Assembly: GCA_963971425.1 (NCBI GenBank)
Contig: OZ020517.1
Coordinates: 23,446,462 to 23,510,461, forward strand
DNA: 64,000 nucleotides
Direction of reading: 5' to 3'
Origin: Bryoerythrophyllum caledonicum
Lineage: Eukaryota; Streptophyta; Bryopsida; Pottiales; Pottiaceae
This document shows, piece after piece, positions 24,381-36,536 of this stretch; position 1 is the first letter of the stretch, and each line of letters starts with the position of its first letter. Made by a program: the position numbers and the translations under genes. The notes under the pieces were generated by a model. That model was not told the origin of the DNA. It searched no databases and saw nothing but the letters and a program-made list of their open reading frames with translations.

Positions 24381-27300
24381 ATGGACGAAAAGACGGTGGA
24401 TGGGTTGCTGGAGAAGATCGAGGAGTTGCAGCGGGAGGTGGAGGCCGCGCGCGCGAATGTCGTGTCGGGGACTCCGTCGCCCAACAAGAGACCGAAGCGC
24501 GGCGCGGCCAATGGAGGAGCTGTGCAATTGGGGAGCGGCTCCTCCCTTCGAGGCTGCAAGGTGCTCATTCTCCCAGGCAATGCGTAGATTGTCGCTTCTT
24601 AATTCTCTTACGTACAGAAGCTCCTTCAAGGACTTGACTCGTCAATCAATGCGCAGCTTCCGTACCGGCTTGTGCTAGCTTTCGCCTCTGTGTACGACAG
24701 TCCTGCGTGTTAATGAGGAGCTTTTCTCATAAATGGAACCCCGGGTGTGGTCTGACGGGTACAGCAATGTGGGGGTCGCAGATGGGTTTCGAAGGGGCAG
24801 GAGACGGCGACTGGGTGAGCGCGTTCCAGGCGGAGGCTGGGCCGTGGACTGGCGCCCCTCTCGTGGTGCTCAGCCTCTTTGACGGCCTCGGCGGAATCTG
24901 GCAAGCGCTCACGAATCTTGGCATCCCGTTCCGGGGATACAGCTCTGAAGTGGTAACCACATCTTGCACTCGTTCCTGAAGACGCTTTTCTATTGTGTGA
25001 TGCGGTATGCGAACTGGTGTTTAGTATTGTCTTGTTGTTGGTTGCAGCTTGCTTCCGCAATACAAGTGGTGAAAGCGCGCCATCCGAGCGTTAAGCATGT
25101 GGGCGATGTCAGAGCATTGGATTTGAAATCCATACCAGAGAAGGTGGATCTTGTCGTCGGTGGATTTCCGTGCCAGGATCTCAGTGTCATGGGGAAGAAA
25201 GAAGGGTGAGGCTCGTCTCTCTTTTCTGTGGATCTTATCTAATATTTTTTACCGTTTGTTTTGTAATATGTATGATTCATCCTATAATCTGTGTTTTATG
25301 CTGTGATATGTATGATTTACCTAGTGATTTGTATGATTTATTGTATGCTTTCTGTTTCTAACCGGTTCTGTTTTTCTGCCAGGCTTCATGGAAGCAGAAG
25401 CAAGCTCTTCTTCGACCTTCTACGAGTGTTGCAAGTGTTTAAGCCCAAATGGTAAAATACTCTACAGCAATGGTTGGTTTTTTTTGAGGCAAACTCTGCT
25501 TGATTTCACGATGAAGATATCCTCTGATTCACATCTCTTCATGTCACCGCTTATTGTTCTCACAGGTTCTTGGTTGAGAACGTTGCATCCATGTCTTGGG
25601 TGGACAGAGATGAGATTACCAGGTATCTGAACGTGACTCCCTTGGAGCTCGACTCCCAAGAGATCACCGCCAGCAAGCGGCGCCGTTTATACTGGACGAA
25701 CATCCCTCACCCTCCACGTCTGCCTCGCTTGCGTGACCACCCATCCACGTCCCTCCAAAGCTGCCTGGAGGATGGCAGGGCACTGGAGCAGAAATGCGGA
25801 GTAAGCGCTTCAACATTCACCCTGTCCACCCATTCCATGACTTCCATAAATAAGAGAGGCAATGCACAATCATTTTTCAAGTTTAGAATGTGTATGAAGA
25901 AAATCCTACATATTTTGTGCGCCTAGATTTGCCTTTGTTCTCGTTGAATGGTAGCTGACTTGTTTGAAGTGGCTGCTCAGGTGGTCCTCTGCAGCAACTT
26001 GTACAAGGGCAGTACCGTCAGGATGGAGTTCGTTATGGAGCTTTCCACCAATCGACTGCGTTATATCAAGGTTACAGAGGTGGAAATGCTGATGGGGTAT
26101 CCTCGGGACTACACCAGCGTCATGGTGCGAGAAACGAAGAAGAAGCCGGAGCAAGAACCAGCCGTGAAGACACCCCCACCTCCACCACCGTAAGTACACC
26201 AAGTTTCTGCTGTTGATTGTGTGTTTTATGAGCTATTCAAGTTAGCCGCCTCACTCTTCTGTCTCACACATGCAATGAACTTTCTAGTAAACCACTGGCT
26301 GCGAACTTTTGAATTGTCTGCATGGGCCAATGTGAACCTAAATCTCTCATGAGGTTCAGGCAGGTTCTTAGTTGGGTCCTGTAAGTGAATAATCTCTGTC
26401 GAGGATTGGTATGACTAGTAGATTAGACTGATAGACAGCGGGTAACTCAGTGGATTCCTGGATTGCTGTTGCTAGGAGGGCTAGAGCTACCACCGAGCCT
26501 ACACCGAGCCCAATTGAGCTGCGTGAATCTACACGACAGCTGCGTAAGAACAGAGTGTCCCGGAACTTCTTCGAACCAGCCGTTTGGGAGAAGAAGCCCA
26601 CCCGCTCGCCCACTGGCCGACAGGACTCCATGAAGGACAACGACCGGTGGTTTCTACTTGGCAACACCTTTTCGGTAAGCTCAGGCCCATACATATACGC
26701 TTCTAATTTCATCTTGGACTTAATCATTGGCACTTAAGCCTGTGGTACCTTCTGAATAATGTTGTGGTATAACAGGTGCAAGTCGTTGCGTATCTCACCA
26801 GCTCCCTATTGAAGAGTGCCGTGCGCTCTCTAGGAAGGCCAGTTATCATCAAGGGCTCAGTGAAAGAGGAAGAGCTATCAGCGATGGAACCTGGAGATGT
26901 ATGCACCTTCATTCCATTGTTTGTGTGCTTCTTGGAGTGGAAGTGCACAAGATTGCTTCTGAATCTTGGTTAATTACATTGGGCCTGTCAAACCATTTCT
27001 TCATTTTGGGACCGTCTCAGAGCTGATCTCCTTTTGATTACTGCTTTGTGGGAATTCTCTTCGTCGCCAGGTTTGGGCTTTGTTCAACGAGAATGGGCGA
27101 CCGAACTGGTATGCAGTCATCAAGTCTCGGACTGGGGACCGATTCTCTCCAATTCCGGATCCTGGCAACAAACGCAACGTTACCAAGCTCCCCCTCAAGA
27201 TTGAATTGTGAGCCTTTGATTATTATCATGCCAGCTTTGTGGAAGTATCTTTTTTTATTTGAACCATATGTAAAACTCCTCCTGTTTTCGGTTGAGGTTG

Positions 27301-28725
27301 ACGCTGCTGATCCTGGTTTCTTGTACATTAAAGGCAGTATCTGGAGATGACGCCTACCTATCTCAAAGAAGAAGTGGATGAGTGGAATCCGCAACGAGGT
27401 GCTGGTTTGTTGAATTTGCGGCCGGTCACAGACGTCCAGGACTCATGGCTCGCGTTCTCTCACAGGTGCACACAACATTTGCAATTCATTATTGATTTTT
27501 CTCCAGTTTTATGAGTTGTAATCTAAAGACGGTGGTTTATTCTTCAACAGATCACGGATTGGAAACCTTCCTTTCATTCATTGTATGAGTTGTTTCCAAT
27601 CTCATGCCTTAAGCTTGGTATTGCAGCTACCCTAAGTACACGTTTAAAGTGATGGTTGGGATGGTTGCTAATTGCAACCTTCACTGTATTTTTGGTGGAA
27701 TTGAAACAGGGTGTCGAGCGTTCAGATGCAGAATGAATCCTACTTTGTGTACCCAGGAAATAACGAGGTTTGGGCTGTCTATCACGCTGAAACATGGAGC
27801 CGTTACTATGTGGTAAGTTAATGACCTGAGCTGAGTTCCTGTGTTATTCTTCAGATGAAGCTCGTCTATGACCCAAAAGTGTGAACACTGTAGCGTCGCT
27901 GCTACACTGATGAGAAATTCTAGCAGTTCAGTACACCTAGATGGTGCTCAATATCACACTGACATGGGGGGTGCGGGCAGTATGTGGTGGGCAGCACAAT
28001 CAACCTCGAAAAGGTGTGGCAAGACAAACCGGGAGGAGAAGAGTTTTTTGCACGCTGTCTTCTTCTGCAGAAGACATCAGAACACGAAGTTTTTGTGTAT
28101 GCGCTTCTACACCTAGTACTCACTCTTTACATCAGTGTTTCCATGAATCTTTCCTCTTGTTTATTGCCTAGTGGCCTGAGAGGAGTTGCCACGGTTGTTG
28201 TCGAATTTGGGTTTAGGGAGGGTTTAGTGTAAGGTTCTAGCGAGTCGCTAGGATTTTGGGAAGGTTTCAGAGCAGGAACTCTCTGATCATAATCACTGGC
28301 ACGTTCATTGTGTGTGTTTCAGGAAAACCACCACAGAGATGGAATTCACGGACCTGGCCCCGTTCTGCTTCCGAGTGCCGTTCCACGTGAAGAATGAGGC
28401 GAATCTGCTGAAAGTGGAGGTCTCAGGAGCGAAGAGCCGGAAGAGCATGGGCGCAGACAGGTACGCCACTCCAGGCTACACTAGGAAGAGAGGGAAGAAG
28501 GGCAAGCATTCCTCGGACGACGACGACGACGACGATGACTTGGTTGACCAGGAACCTGACGACACCCCGGAGTTCAACGACGAGGGCGTCACGGCGGAGG
28601 AGGTCCTGGCTGGAGAGGAAATGATCGCAGACTTGGAGGTGGTCGCTGTTGATGCTGCTGCTGCTGCTGCAGAAGAGCCGGTAACCCCTGTCACCACCGA
28701 GGAAATCACCATTCATACTGCGTAG
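24381..28725 (+). CDS. DNMT3: DNMT3-clade DNA (cytosine-5) methyltransferase with C-terminal DUF3444-like region
   Basis: Nuclear enzyme that transfers a methyl group from SAM to cytosine C5, probably de novo. The 13-exon model closes in frame at 744 aa: 24381-24560, 24782-24952, 25048-25205, 25383-25451, 25566-25800, 25981-26189, 26476-26674, 26776-26898, 27071-27207, 27334-27465, 27710-27812, 27981-28096, 28323-28725. The N-terminus is a short coiled coil (LLEKIEELQREVEAARA) with a basic PNKRPKRG; no PWWP or ADD domain is seen. Catalytic motifs: LSLFDGLGG (I), GYSSEV (II), GGFPCQDLS with the nucleophilic Cys (IV), FLVENVASM (VI), RRRLYWTNIP (VIII), MGYPRDYTS (IX) and WFLLGNTFSVQV (X). The order and spacing match animal DNMT3, but motif IV reads PCQ where DNMT3 usually has PCN. 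After motif X, GDVWALFNENGRPNWYAVIK, AFSHRV, SYFVYPGNNEVWAVY and FCFRVPF match the DUF3444 pattern of plant J-proteins. The tail is basic, then Asp-rich, then Ala-rich. Confidence 0.9.
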
Positions 28726-29220
28726 ATTCCGTAGCAAGTGTACGATAGAGATGACAGTCATTTGTCGACGCCCTCGACAAGATCTCTCAAATGCTCACGA
28801 AGGTGGAATTCTCTGGAGTTTGTGTACACAGGTAATTTGCTCACCGACAAAAGTGTTGTGCATCAGTTGTATTGTGGTGAACCTTGCCAGGCTATTTTTG
28901 TTGCATATTCTAGGCTCATTGTTTTTGTTGTGGTGGTGAATCAGCCTGGCTCATTGTTTCTTGCATATTCCCTTTCAAGTGATTGGAGTTCTGCTGTTCA
29001 CCCATTTGATCAGTTCACAACTTATCAATATTCTTGCTTTGTGTGTGTGTGTGTGTGTTCCAGGGCGTTCATGCTGTGGCGGTACCTTCACAGGTCAGAA
29101 TAAGCCTTGTCAAGTGATGGAGCACCTTCCATCAATTTGCAGATTAGCAGCAGAAGAAGCAGCTGAATAATACTCGCCCCACATTTTTCCAGAAAGTAGG
29201 CATTTCCTCACTGAATTTTA
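28726..29220 (+). other. 3' flank of the DNMT3 gene with a (GT)n tract
   Basis: This is probable 3' UTR. A (TG)n run lies at about 29038-29059. Open frames here lack motifs and extend into low-complexity sequence. Confidence 0.4.
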
Positions 29221-29743
29221 CAATCTAGGTTGAACGTGTTCTGGAGATGTGCAATAGACTTGCTTTTTTGCTGGACTCTTGTTGTGGAAGACCTCTAAAT
29301 TCAAGAAGAGGATTTCTTTCTTGATAGATTTTAACAATTTTTTCTATTTCGATATGAAGACATTTTCGGTTCATTAGACATACAAATTTCATTTCAAACG
29401 CTTATTTTGAAACAGAGGCATCAATGAACATGTTCTTAGATAGTTTAAGAATCAATTGACACAATTTTCAAGGAACAGACACAAGAACCATGTGTAGACA
29501 TGAAAAACTTCACATCATATCGATTGAAAAAGAACAAGAGATCAAAAGAGCACCCTCCTAACAAACTTGAACAAATGCTACTACCAATTGAAACACACTT
29601 TTAATTAATAAAGCAGTTGATATGTGTAAGCATATCATGTCCTTGGAAGAAGTAATAGAACTGAGCAGTGTGGATGGACGCATTGAAATCACCACTCGAT
29701 TTTAACAAGCACATGAATATTCTTCTCTGTTTCTCTTACAAAG
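29220..29743. other. Gene-free stretch between DNMT3 and a MITE
   Basis: About 500 bp of AT-rich sequence with no supported gene or repeat boundary. Confidence 0.4.
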
Positions 29744-30332
29744 TACACTAAACATCGCATTTAGTGTAGTCACGCAAATAGTGTAATTACCCTCCTACAC
29801 TATTTGCGAACAAGTTCACAATTAGTGCTAGCTGCCAACATTATTAATGATGCCTCAATCAACCACCTACTAGCCGTCATGTCTTTATTCTCTATGTTGA
29901 CTTTTCCAATTTCTCACCTCACCCTACCCCAAATCAATCGCCTACCGGCCGTCTTTGTTTAATTTACATCATCAAAATCTTTGAATGCCCATAACTTATT
30001 CAGATTTTCTTCAAATTAGACATATGAGATGTTTCTTGACATCTACAGAAAATGTAGATGTCAAAAAACATCTCATGAGTGTAATTCCGATCTTTTTTGA
30101 GTGACTTATGCTCCTCTAAATAGTACTGGTTTTCATACACTGCAGCAAGCTTTTCATATACTAATTGTGCACAAGTAAAAAAAAAATATTCCGATTATTG
30201 CTGCCATTCACATATAGTGTAATGTTTCACATTTAGTGTAGTGTTGTGTCATTACACTAATTGTCACTCTTACATTTAGTGTAAAGGTTCGTATTTAGTG
30301 TAGACGACACTAAATGCGATGTTAGTGTAGTG
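29744..30332 (+). mobile_element. CACTA-type MITE, copy 2 (589 bp)
   Basis: The element is collinear with 16489-17094, from TACACTAAACATCGC to TTAGTGTAGTG, with the same internal palindrome (about 30023-30077) and the same subterminal motifs. The first three bases of the left end differ from CAC. It is non-coding and its target duplication is not clear. Confidence 0.8.
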
Positions 30333-30364
30333 TAATCAATGTACATCTGCAAATACCTTTTTTT

Positions 30365-31490
30365 TTAACCCCTAAAGAACCAAATTTCCATCGGGGGGCG
30401 TTTTTATTTTGGGCACATACCTAAATTGGAAAAAAAACCCTTCTTAATTGAAAATTTTATACTAGATAGTCCTTGATAAGAGCTTTGTGGAGATTTTTTA
30501 TTTTTTTGGATTCGTGGTTTGACAATTATTACCTCCTAAAGTCAAAAGTGGGGACGATGGGAAGCCTTGGCAACCCTGTCAACCAATGAAATACAAGTGT
30601 CAAAGAGAGGCAGTAAATAGGGGCACAAAGGACAGACGAAGGGTGGGACAACTCAAATCATGAGTGGAAGGAAGACCTATGAAGATACCCTTCATGAAAA
30701 GTCTAAAAGTTCTTTTTAAAAAACATTAAAGACTCCATGTGGATGAGGCCTGCCAGTTGGCTCTAGAACCCGCGAAGCAACTAGCACGGTTCCGCCATGA
30801 TTTCTTGTTTTTTTTTTTTTGGTGTGAACAAAAGTTTGAGGACCCTCACTTTTAGAGGGAGTGGGTGAGATAACGTGGCCCAACATTTGATGAACAATCC
30901 CCATTTTCAAAGACTGCCCTACCAAAAATTGTGTGGATAATTCAATATATTGTATAAAATGAGAGATTTTACTATTTTTACCCATCCCCTTTAAATTAGT
31001 GAAAAGAAGAATGACAAGTTTGAACCGTTGGGATTGTGGAATATATAGATTTTTATGCAACAAAAATTCCTACTTGGTTTTTGTAGTCATTATCACGTTT
31101 TGTACCCCCATGCGCATTACTACTTAATTCAAGATATTTCACTCCTTGTTTTGACCTAAAAATTTGCAAGCATATAGCAAACACCATGTGGATCATAATG
31201 GCAAAGGATTTGAGTGAATTAGCGTAAAAATTCCAAGATATGCTAAGTCAAAGTGGGTTGGCCTTGTAGGGCAAGAAGGAAAAAAATTGTTTCTCCCACT
31301 TCAAACACTCTAATCTTCATATCCGTGGGGTAGATTGCAACCAAAAAATATGGCATATATATAGTAGTCTAGTTTAAATCTTACGGTTGGAAGTCCAAAA
31401 TTTAACTTCAAATTTTGATTTTCTTTGCCTCTTTTTGACAATGGCAGTTTGGATTGTTTTTGACAAAACTAAAGTTATATCATATAACGT
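30365..31490 (+). mobile_element. TTAACCCC-family element, subfamily B
   Basis: The element starts TTAACCCCTAAAG followed by 'ggggggcgttttt'. It is collinear with 43852-44850, with shared 'gatgggaagccttggc' and 'aatcttcatatccgtg' landmarks. The right end is worn. It is non-coding apart from short chance frames. Confidence 0.7.
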
Positions 31491-31746
31491 TTATAGAACT
31501 AGATACCGACGATTAGTAACACTTATGAAATACAATACCAATGATTAGTAACATTTAAAGGAATAACACTTATGAAACTTGATAGTGATGATTAATAACA
31601 TTTAATGAAATAACACTTGTAAGAATTCAAAGAAAAATCCATAACATAGAGAGAATGTCAAAGCTAAAAATACAAAAAATATAAACCATAATGCAACTAA
31701 ATTCAACTCATCTAAACTCAACTAAACTCAACTAAATTCAACTAAA

Positions 31747-33390
31747 CTAAGCTTTATCAAAGAAAGAATCCATAGTGGATTGATGGGTATCTTCCATACG
31801 GGCAATTGCCACATCTTGCAGAAGAGTTTGAACCAAGTTGATGCGTGATGAAACATCACGTGGTCTTTGCTGAAGGAATTTCTTCAGAATATGAATTGCA
31901 CCTTCAACAGTGTCAAATCCAACCACCTCATCTACCGCATCATTTATAACCTCATCTGCAACAATCTCCAAGTCTTTGGAAGGAAGCATGTCTAGGATAT
32001 CCTCCTTAGTAGGTTCATAGGGAATATTTAAATCAAAGTCTACCTCATAGTTTATGAACTCATGAGCGTCCATAACATCGCTATCTTTTAGGTCTGAAGA
32101 TAAAAGTGAAAGCCGATGAAGCAAACCTCCAACTTTATCAACCTCACTTGCAATACTTGTTGCAAATTGCTCCCTCTCAAGTACATCTCTCTCCCTATCA
32201 CTAAAAACTGAAGGTATGCCTGCATGCCTCCAACAATTCACGATTGTTGACAATGTCACACCTGTATGCCATGCCTTCACAACCATAATTACAGCCTGAT
32301 AGACATCTATTATAAATACCTCGTTTGCAGTTAGACAATCTATCTGGTACTGAATCATTAGTTCACGGTATTGCGCCTTAAAAGAAGCAATAATGCCCGA
32401 TCCATGGGTTGAAAACTACTGATAGTATTAGGTGGTAAGAATTCTAACCGCATCACCTGCAACCGTGATGCCACATTGGGTATCTGATGACCTGAGAAAT
32501 TATCAACGAGCAAGAGAACTTTTCTTTCTGCGCTAGTATCATCCTTTTATCAAAGTCCAACATAAAACGCTCAAAGATCTCGGTAGTCATCCAAGCTTTC
32601 TTGTTAGCAGCCCAACCGATACCTAAATTCTTAGGAATATGAATATGTCTTTAGGTGAAGACACGCGGCTTTATGTAGTGATTAATGATAAGTGGAGGCA
32701 GACAAATTGTACCTGTAGCGATTGCAGTGAGCGCTATTGTGATATGCTCCTTCTGTTTCTTCTTTCCAGACAATCTTGACATAGCGAGAGTTTGATTTGG
32801 CTCCATTTTGTAAAAGAGGCATGTCTCGTCCGTATTAAACACGTCATCGCGATTGTACGAAGCCACAAGCGCCTTGATTTCTTCCATCTTTGCTAGAGCT
32901 TCTGCTGAATTGTCAGCAGAGGCATCTTCTCCATGTCGCGTGATGGGTCTTATATCAAATCTCTTCTTGAAACGGTCACCCACCCAGACAAAAAATTGAG
33001 TACTTTCTCGCTTGACACTCTTGGTGTCAAATCATAAAACCTCTTGGCTGCACCTATAATCAAGTCATTAGATAATGTTGCACTTTGTTCTATCATTGCG
33101 GTGATCCACTTGAAAGTGGCTAGCTCCACTATTGGACAATATACCTTCCTCAAGCCCTTCATCCCACCCAAGTGCACCACATCTTCTTTAGGTGTTGACT
33201 CCTTCTTTAGTAGTCTACCTATACTCATTGCTGAAACAAATGTATGATATTTGGCATTGGCCCATTCCATCAAAGCCCTATGAGTGATTTTGTGCCCTGT
33301 TGATTTTGAGTTTTCATTATGAGCAATAATATCCTGCTTCTCGTTGAAGGAGAATTCTCGACTCCTGGCCATTTCCACCTTCAATTGCAA
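31747..33390 (-). pseudogene. Tigger/pogo-like DDE transposase, broken
   Basis: This encoded a CENP-B/Tigger-type transposase. The start at 33378 gives MARSREFSFNEKQDIIAHNE, a helix-turn-helix region. The catalytic core shows VFNTDETCLFY (first Asp), LLLVDNFSGHQIPN (second Asp) and LPPNTISSFQPMD (third Asp), the usual DDD triad of DDE_1. An acidic C-terminal tail ends at 31747. The frame is interrupted at least three times: near 32990 between the N-terminal part and the core, near 32550 just before the second Asp, and near 32395 just after QPMD. It therefore cannot make a single product. The remaining text is well preserved, so inactivation looks fairly recent compared with the Ty3/gypsy fossil. 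Confidence 0.85.
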
Positions 33391-34054
33391 CTACCATGAC
33401 AATCACACACACAACAATAGCAACCTTCCACAAATGCTTAACGACCCACTAAAAGGAAGTAGCGACTAACAAAAGAAAGAGCGACCTACCACTCAAACAA
33501 AGCGACCTTTCACTAAATTCAATGACCTTCCAGTGACCTCCCAGTAAAGAGCAACAACCCTCAGTCTATCAAAACAAGTCAGACGGCATGCACCCATTTG
33601 GAGGCTTAAAAAAAAGAAACAAACAAACAATAGTCACAGCCAGCAATCAAACCTAAGCCTGACAGGCCATGCATCCATGATGGGGTCGACGGCATGCCTC
33701 TTGCATGCGGCAAACAACGACACCAAATTTTTTTAAAACAAATAAATACATAAATAAAAATAAAAACTCACGATATGGCCTGCGATACCCTTCTCGAATA
33801 TATCCTGCAATACCCTTCTCGAATATATCCTGCGATGCCCCTCTAGATACTGCTGGAAGAATCCTGACAGATTCTTTTCTAAAAGGACAAATCTTCTCAA
33901 GTTCCACAAGAGATATGATATATATTCATGTGAATTAATTAAATTTTTAAAAAACAAGTTCTATTATGATGTTTTTGCCAAAAGTAACACTTATAGAATC
34001 ATTTTAACAAAGGGGGGAGTGGAACATGTTATAACACTTAACATGTAACACTTA

Positions 34055-34261
34055 CTACACCGTTCCGTGAATATAGTGTAGACTAGACTATTTGAAATTT
34101 CTTACGCTATTTGAAAATTTACATGCAATTGTTGACTGACACACACTTGCTTGAGAACAAATACCCAATCAGAACTTGGCATGCACATGCTTTGATGGAA
34201 ATTAGTGTGAGTGATCTACATCAATAATCCCTCTACACTATATTCAGTGTTTAGTGTAGTG
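34055..34261 (+). mobile_element. Small CACTA-like MITE (207 bp) inside the Tigger element
   Basis: The ends are inverted: CTACACCGTTCC...ATATAGTGTAG on the left against CACTACACTAAACACTG...ATATAGTGTAG read from the right. TTA flanks both sides (34052-34054 and 34262-34264), a 3-bp duplication as expected for CACTA elements. Its terminal sequence is related to the 600-bp MITEs at 16489 and 29744, but its interior differs. Confidence 0.7.
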
Positions 34262-34844
34262 TTAATTTTGAGGTTTTTTTCGGGAGCGAGATTTTTAGTA
34301 ACACTTATGCGATTCTAACACTTATAGAGGTAACATTTATAGAGAGCCGACTGTAGTTCAAAACACCAAATTGTGTGTTGGCACCATTTGAAAGTGGCGG
34401 AGGCTTTATCCATTGACCAACCGCATGCTCCAGCCAAGTGGCTTCCCCACATGCAACTCCCCCTCCCACATCTACCACCCCTGTACATTCCACCCACTAG
34501 GGCTTAGTAACCCATCGCTACCGGATTAGTAAACCGCGATTAGTGAGATCATCAACTAATCCCGCCCCAACCAAGACGGGTCAACTTCTATACAAAATCC
34601 TTCCCAAGAGAGCACCCCCGAGTTTCTTTTGTCGCAGATCGAGAGATTGTTGCCTCCGAGATCGCTTCCAGGTTTGGGTTTTTGCAATCGATGAGTTCTT
34701 TTTTGGTGAACTCTTGGATAGGTTTTGGATTGATTACATTGTTGCCTTCTTTCAGTTCTTTCGATGCGCCTTTGGTAGGTTTTGTATCGTTGATGCTCGG
34801 GGCTCGGGTTGGTGGATTGTGCTTTGTGAAGACGGTTCGTGACA

Positions 34845-36071
34845 ATGGCCTCGATGTATGCCACTCTTGCAACGTCGGCAGTGAAGTCGAATCCGCATGT
34901 GGCTGGAATCTGGGCTCGCAGCAGCGGCGGTGGATTCCAGGGGCAGAGGTTTGCTCTCAGAAGCGCCTTTGTGGGGGAGCAGGTTTCTTGTGTGAGTAAG
35001 CGCGAGGAAAGGCGTGCGAGGAAGGGCGATGTTTGTGTGCCGAGCGCGAGTTTGGACCAGTATGCTCCCTTGACTGCTGCTGTCTATGGCGCATGTCTTC
35101 TTGGCGGTGGCCTCTTTGCTTGTAAGTGCTGTCTCATTCTGCTCCTTCGTTTCTAGCCCCCCCTGCTTGATTGGTGGGCCGTCGGCTATGTATCCAGAGA
35201 CTGACTGATTGATTGGTCAGCTGGTTGAGTCTACCGAACCAAGCAGTTTTGGTTTAGAATCTGGAATGAGTACACTAGAGGGAGATTGATTTTGAAGCTG
35301 AATAAGAGTGCGTTTGTCGCAACCACTCTCATTTCTTTTTGTGATTTTGCTGTTTCCAATGGGGTTCAGATACGAGGACTGGCAGCAAAGGTTCCCTTGG
35401 AGGTGGTATTACTGGTGGTGTTGCACTTGGCGTGGTGAGTTGGACCAGCTCGTTCACTTCGAAGGAGCCACGATGTGCTTCCATTCGTTTTCATTTTGGC
35501 AGTCTCGACCTCTGGTGCTTTGTTGTTTTTCAGAGATCTTCACGACTGTTTTAGTTCAGACACGCGACAGTAGAGCGTTCAGCTCATTTTCGCTGTGGGT
35601 TGGTTGTTGGAGCCTATACGCAGGCATTCTTTTTGATGCAGGTGCCCGAGACACGAGATTTGGGTGAGGCCATTGGATTTGGTATTGCGGTGCTCTTTGC
35701 TACCATTTTTGGTAAGACCTACTACCTCATTTTGGAGAGGCGTTTTTTGTTTGTTTGACAAGAAAGTTAATGTATGGCACAGCTGCACAACCGCATCTCT
35801 CGCTTGAAAACCGCGCTAGTTTGTTCAAATACTTCATATCGTGTGAAAATTGGAAGATATATGGCGATCGTCATAGGTCCATTCAATTGCTGTGGTTGCT
35901 GCTTTGAGTTGGTTCCTGATGTGAATCTCGGTGCTCTGTTTGAATTTTGCAGCTATCCGATTGGTGTCCACAGGCAAGGCTGTTCCCGCCGGGCCTCTCT
36001 TGGGCTTGAGTGCCGTGACCTCACTCGTCTTTGCTCTTGCATACCTTCAAACACGTGTGCTTCTGCCATGA
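34845..36071 (+). CDS. FAX-like TMEM14 family protein, probably plastid envelope
   Basis: Small membrane protein of the Tmemb_14 (TMEM14) family, whose plastid members (FATTY ACID EXPORT) help move fatty acids out of the chloroplast. The exons 34845-35121, 35370-35434, 35642-35711 and 35953-36071 join in frame to 176 aa. Residues 1-65 are Ala/Ser/Arg-rich with no acidic cluster, like a transit peptide. The mature part has the family pattern: a first membrane segment containing YGACLLGGGLFAY, then TGSKGSLGGGITGGVALG, then GFGIAVLFATIFAIRLVSTG, then KAVPAGPLLGLSAVTSLVFA. The start chosen is the first ATG of the frame; a GTG lies two codons upstream. It converges with the PMT gene, whose stop is only 465 bp away. 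It could be any plastid FAX paralogue; substrate is inferred from the family only. Confidence 0.78.
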
Positions 36072-36536
36072 AGTAGTATATAACTGAGTATTGTCCGCAC
36101 TCTTGCCCAACAGCTGCCTGCTTTTTCCTTCTGCTGGCTGCAAAATCCGGCTAACGAGTATGGACAGCTCTGTGTTAAGCTCGTGACCATTTCAATAACA
36201 GACGTGGGCATACGCTTTCTGGCACCCACTTTCAGCGTTACCTGGTATGGTTTCCTTTTTCAATGTTCGAAAAAAAAATGCTTTGGATGAACTGACAATC
36301 GATTATTGATAACAGCTAAGTCTTCATGTATTGTTACTTGACCTATAACTTTCACGATTCTGCCACTCTAATGTCAGTGCTTTTGCAGAAGTGACAGAAG
36401 TCCACAGTGAAGGATGATTTTTCTGTTCAAATTCAACGATAAAATAGGGCCTTTAGCCTGTACATTCTCTAAGAATAACTTAAAATGCTGTCTGCTTTCC
36501 TGACCACGCTGAGGCACATGATACATGATCTCTGGC

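Larger units (their letters stand above)
31479..34353 (-). mobile_element. pogo/Tigger-type DNA transposon (Tc1/mariner superfamily)
   Basis: The element spans a transposase remnant (31747-33390, minus) and a terminus at 34353. Read on the minus strand, that terminus begins CAGTCGGCTCTCTATAAATG and is flanked by TA (34354-34355), the expected start and target for pogo/Tigger elements. Short 'taacacttat' motifs recur near both sides (31500-31630 and 33970-34350), as subterminal repeats. I could not find a matching inverted terminus on the left, so that end is lost or rearranged. A small CACTA-like MITE sits inside its 5' region at 34055-34261. Confidence 0.75.

Noticed and set aside
24381-26674. 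Assignment as CMT or DRM methyltransferase
   Set aside because: No chromodomain or BAH domain is present and the motif order is not permuted as in DRM. The spacing and the LYWTNIP and CLEDGRALE text fit DNMT3.
34845-36071. Assignment as a photosystem I small subunit
   Set aside because: The four-segment Gly-rich pattern with VPAGPLLGLSA fits TMEM14/FAX and not PsaK or PsaG.
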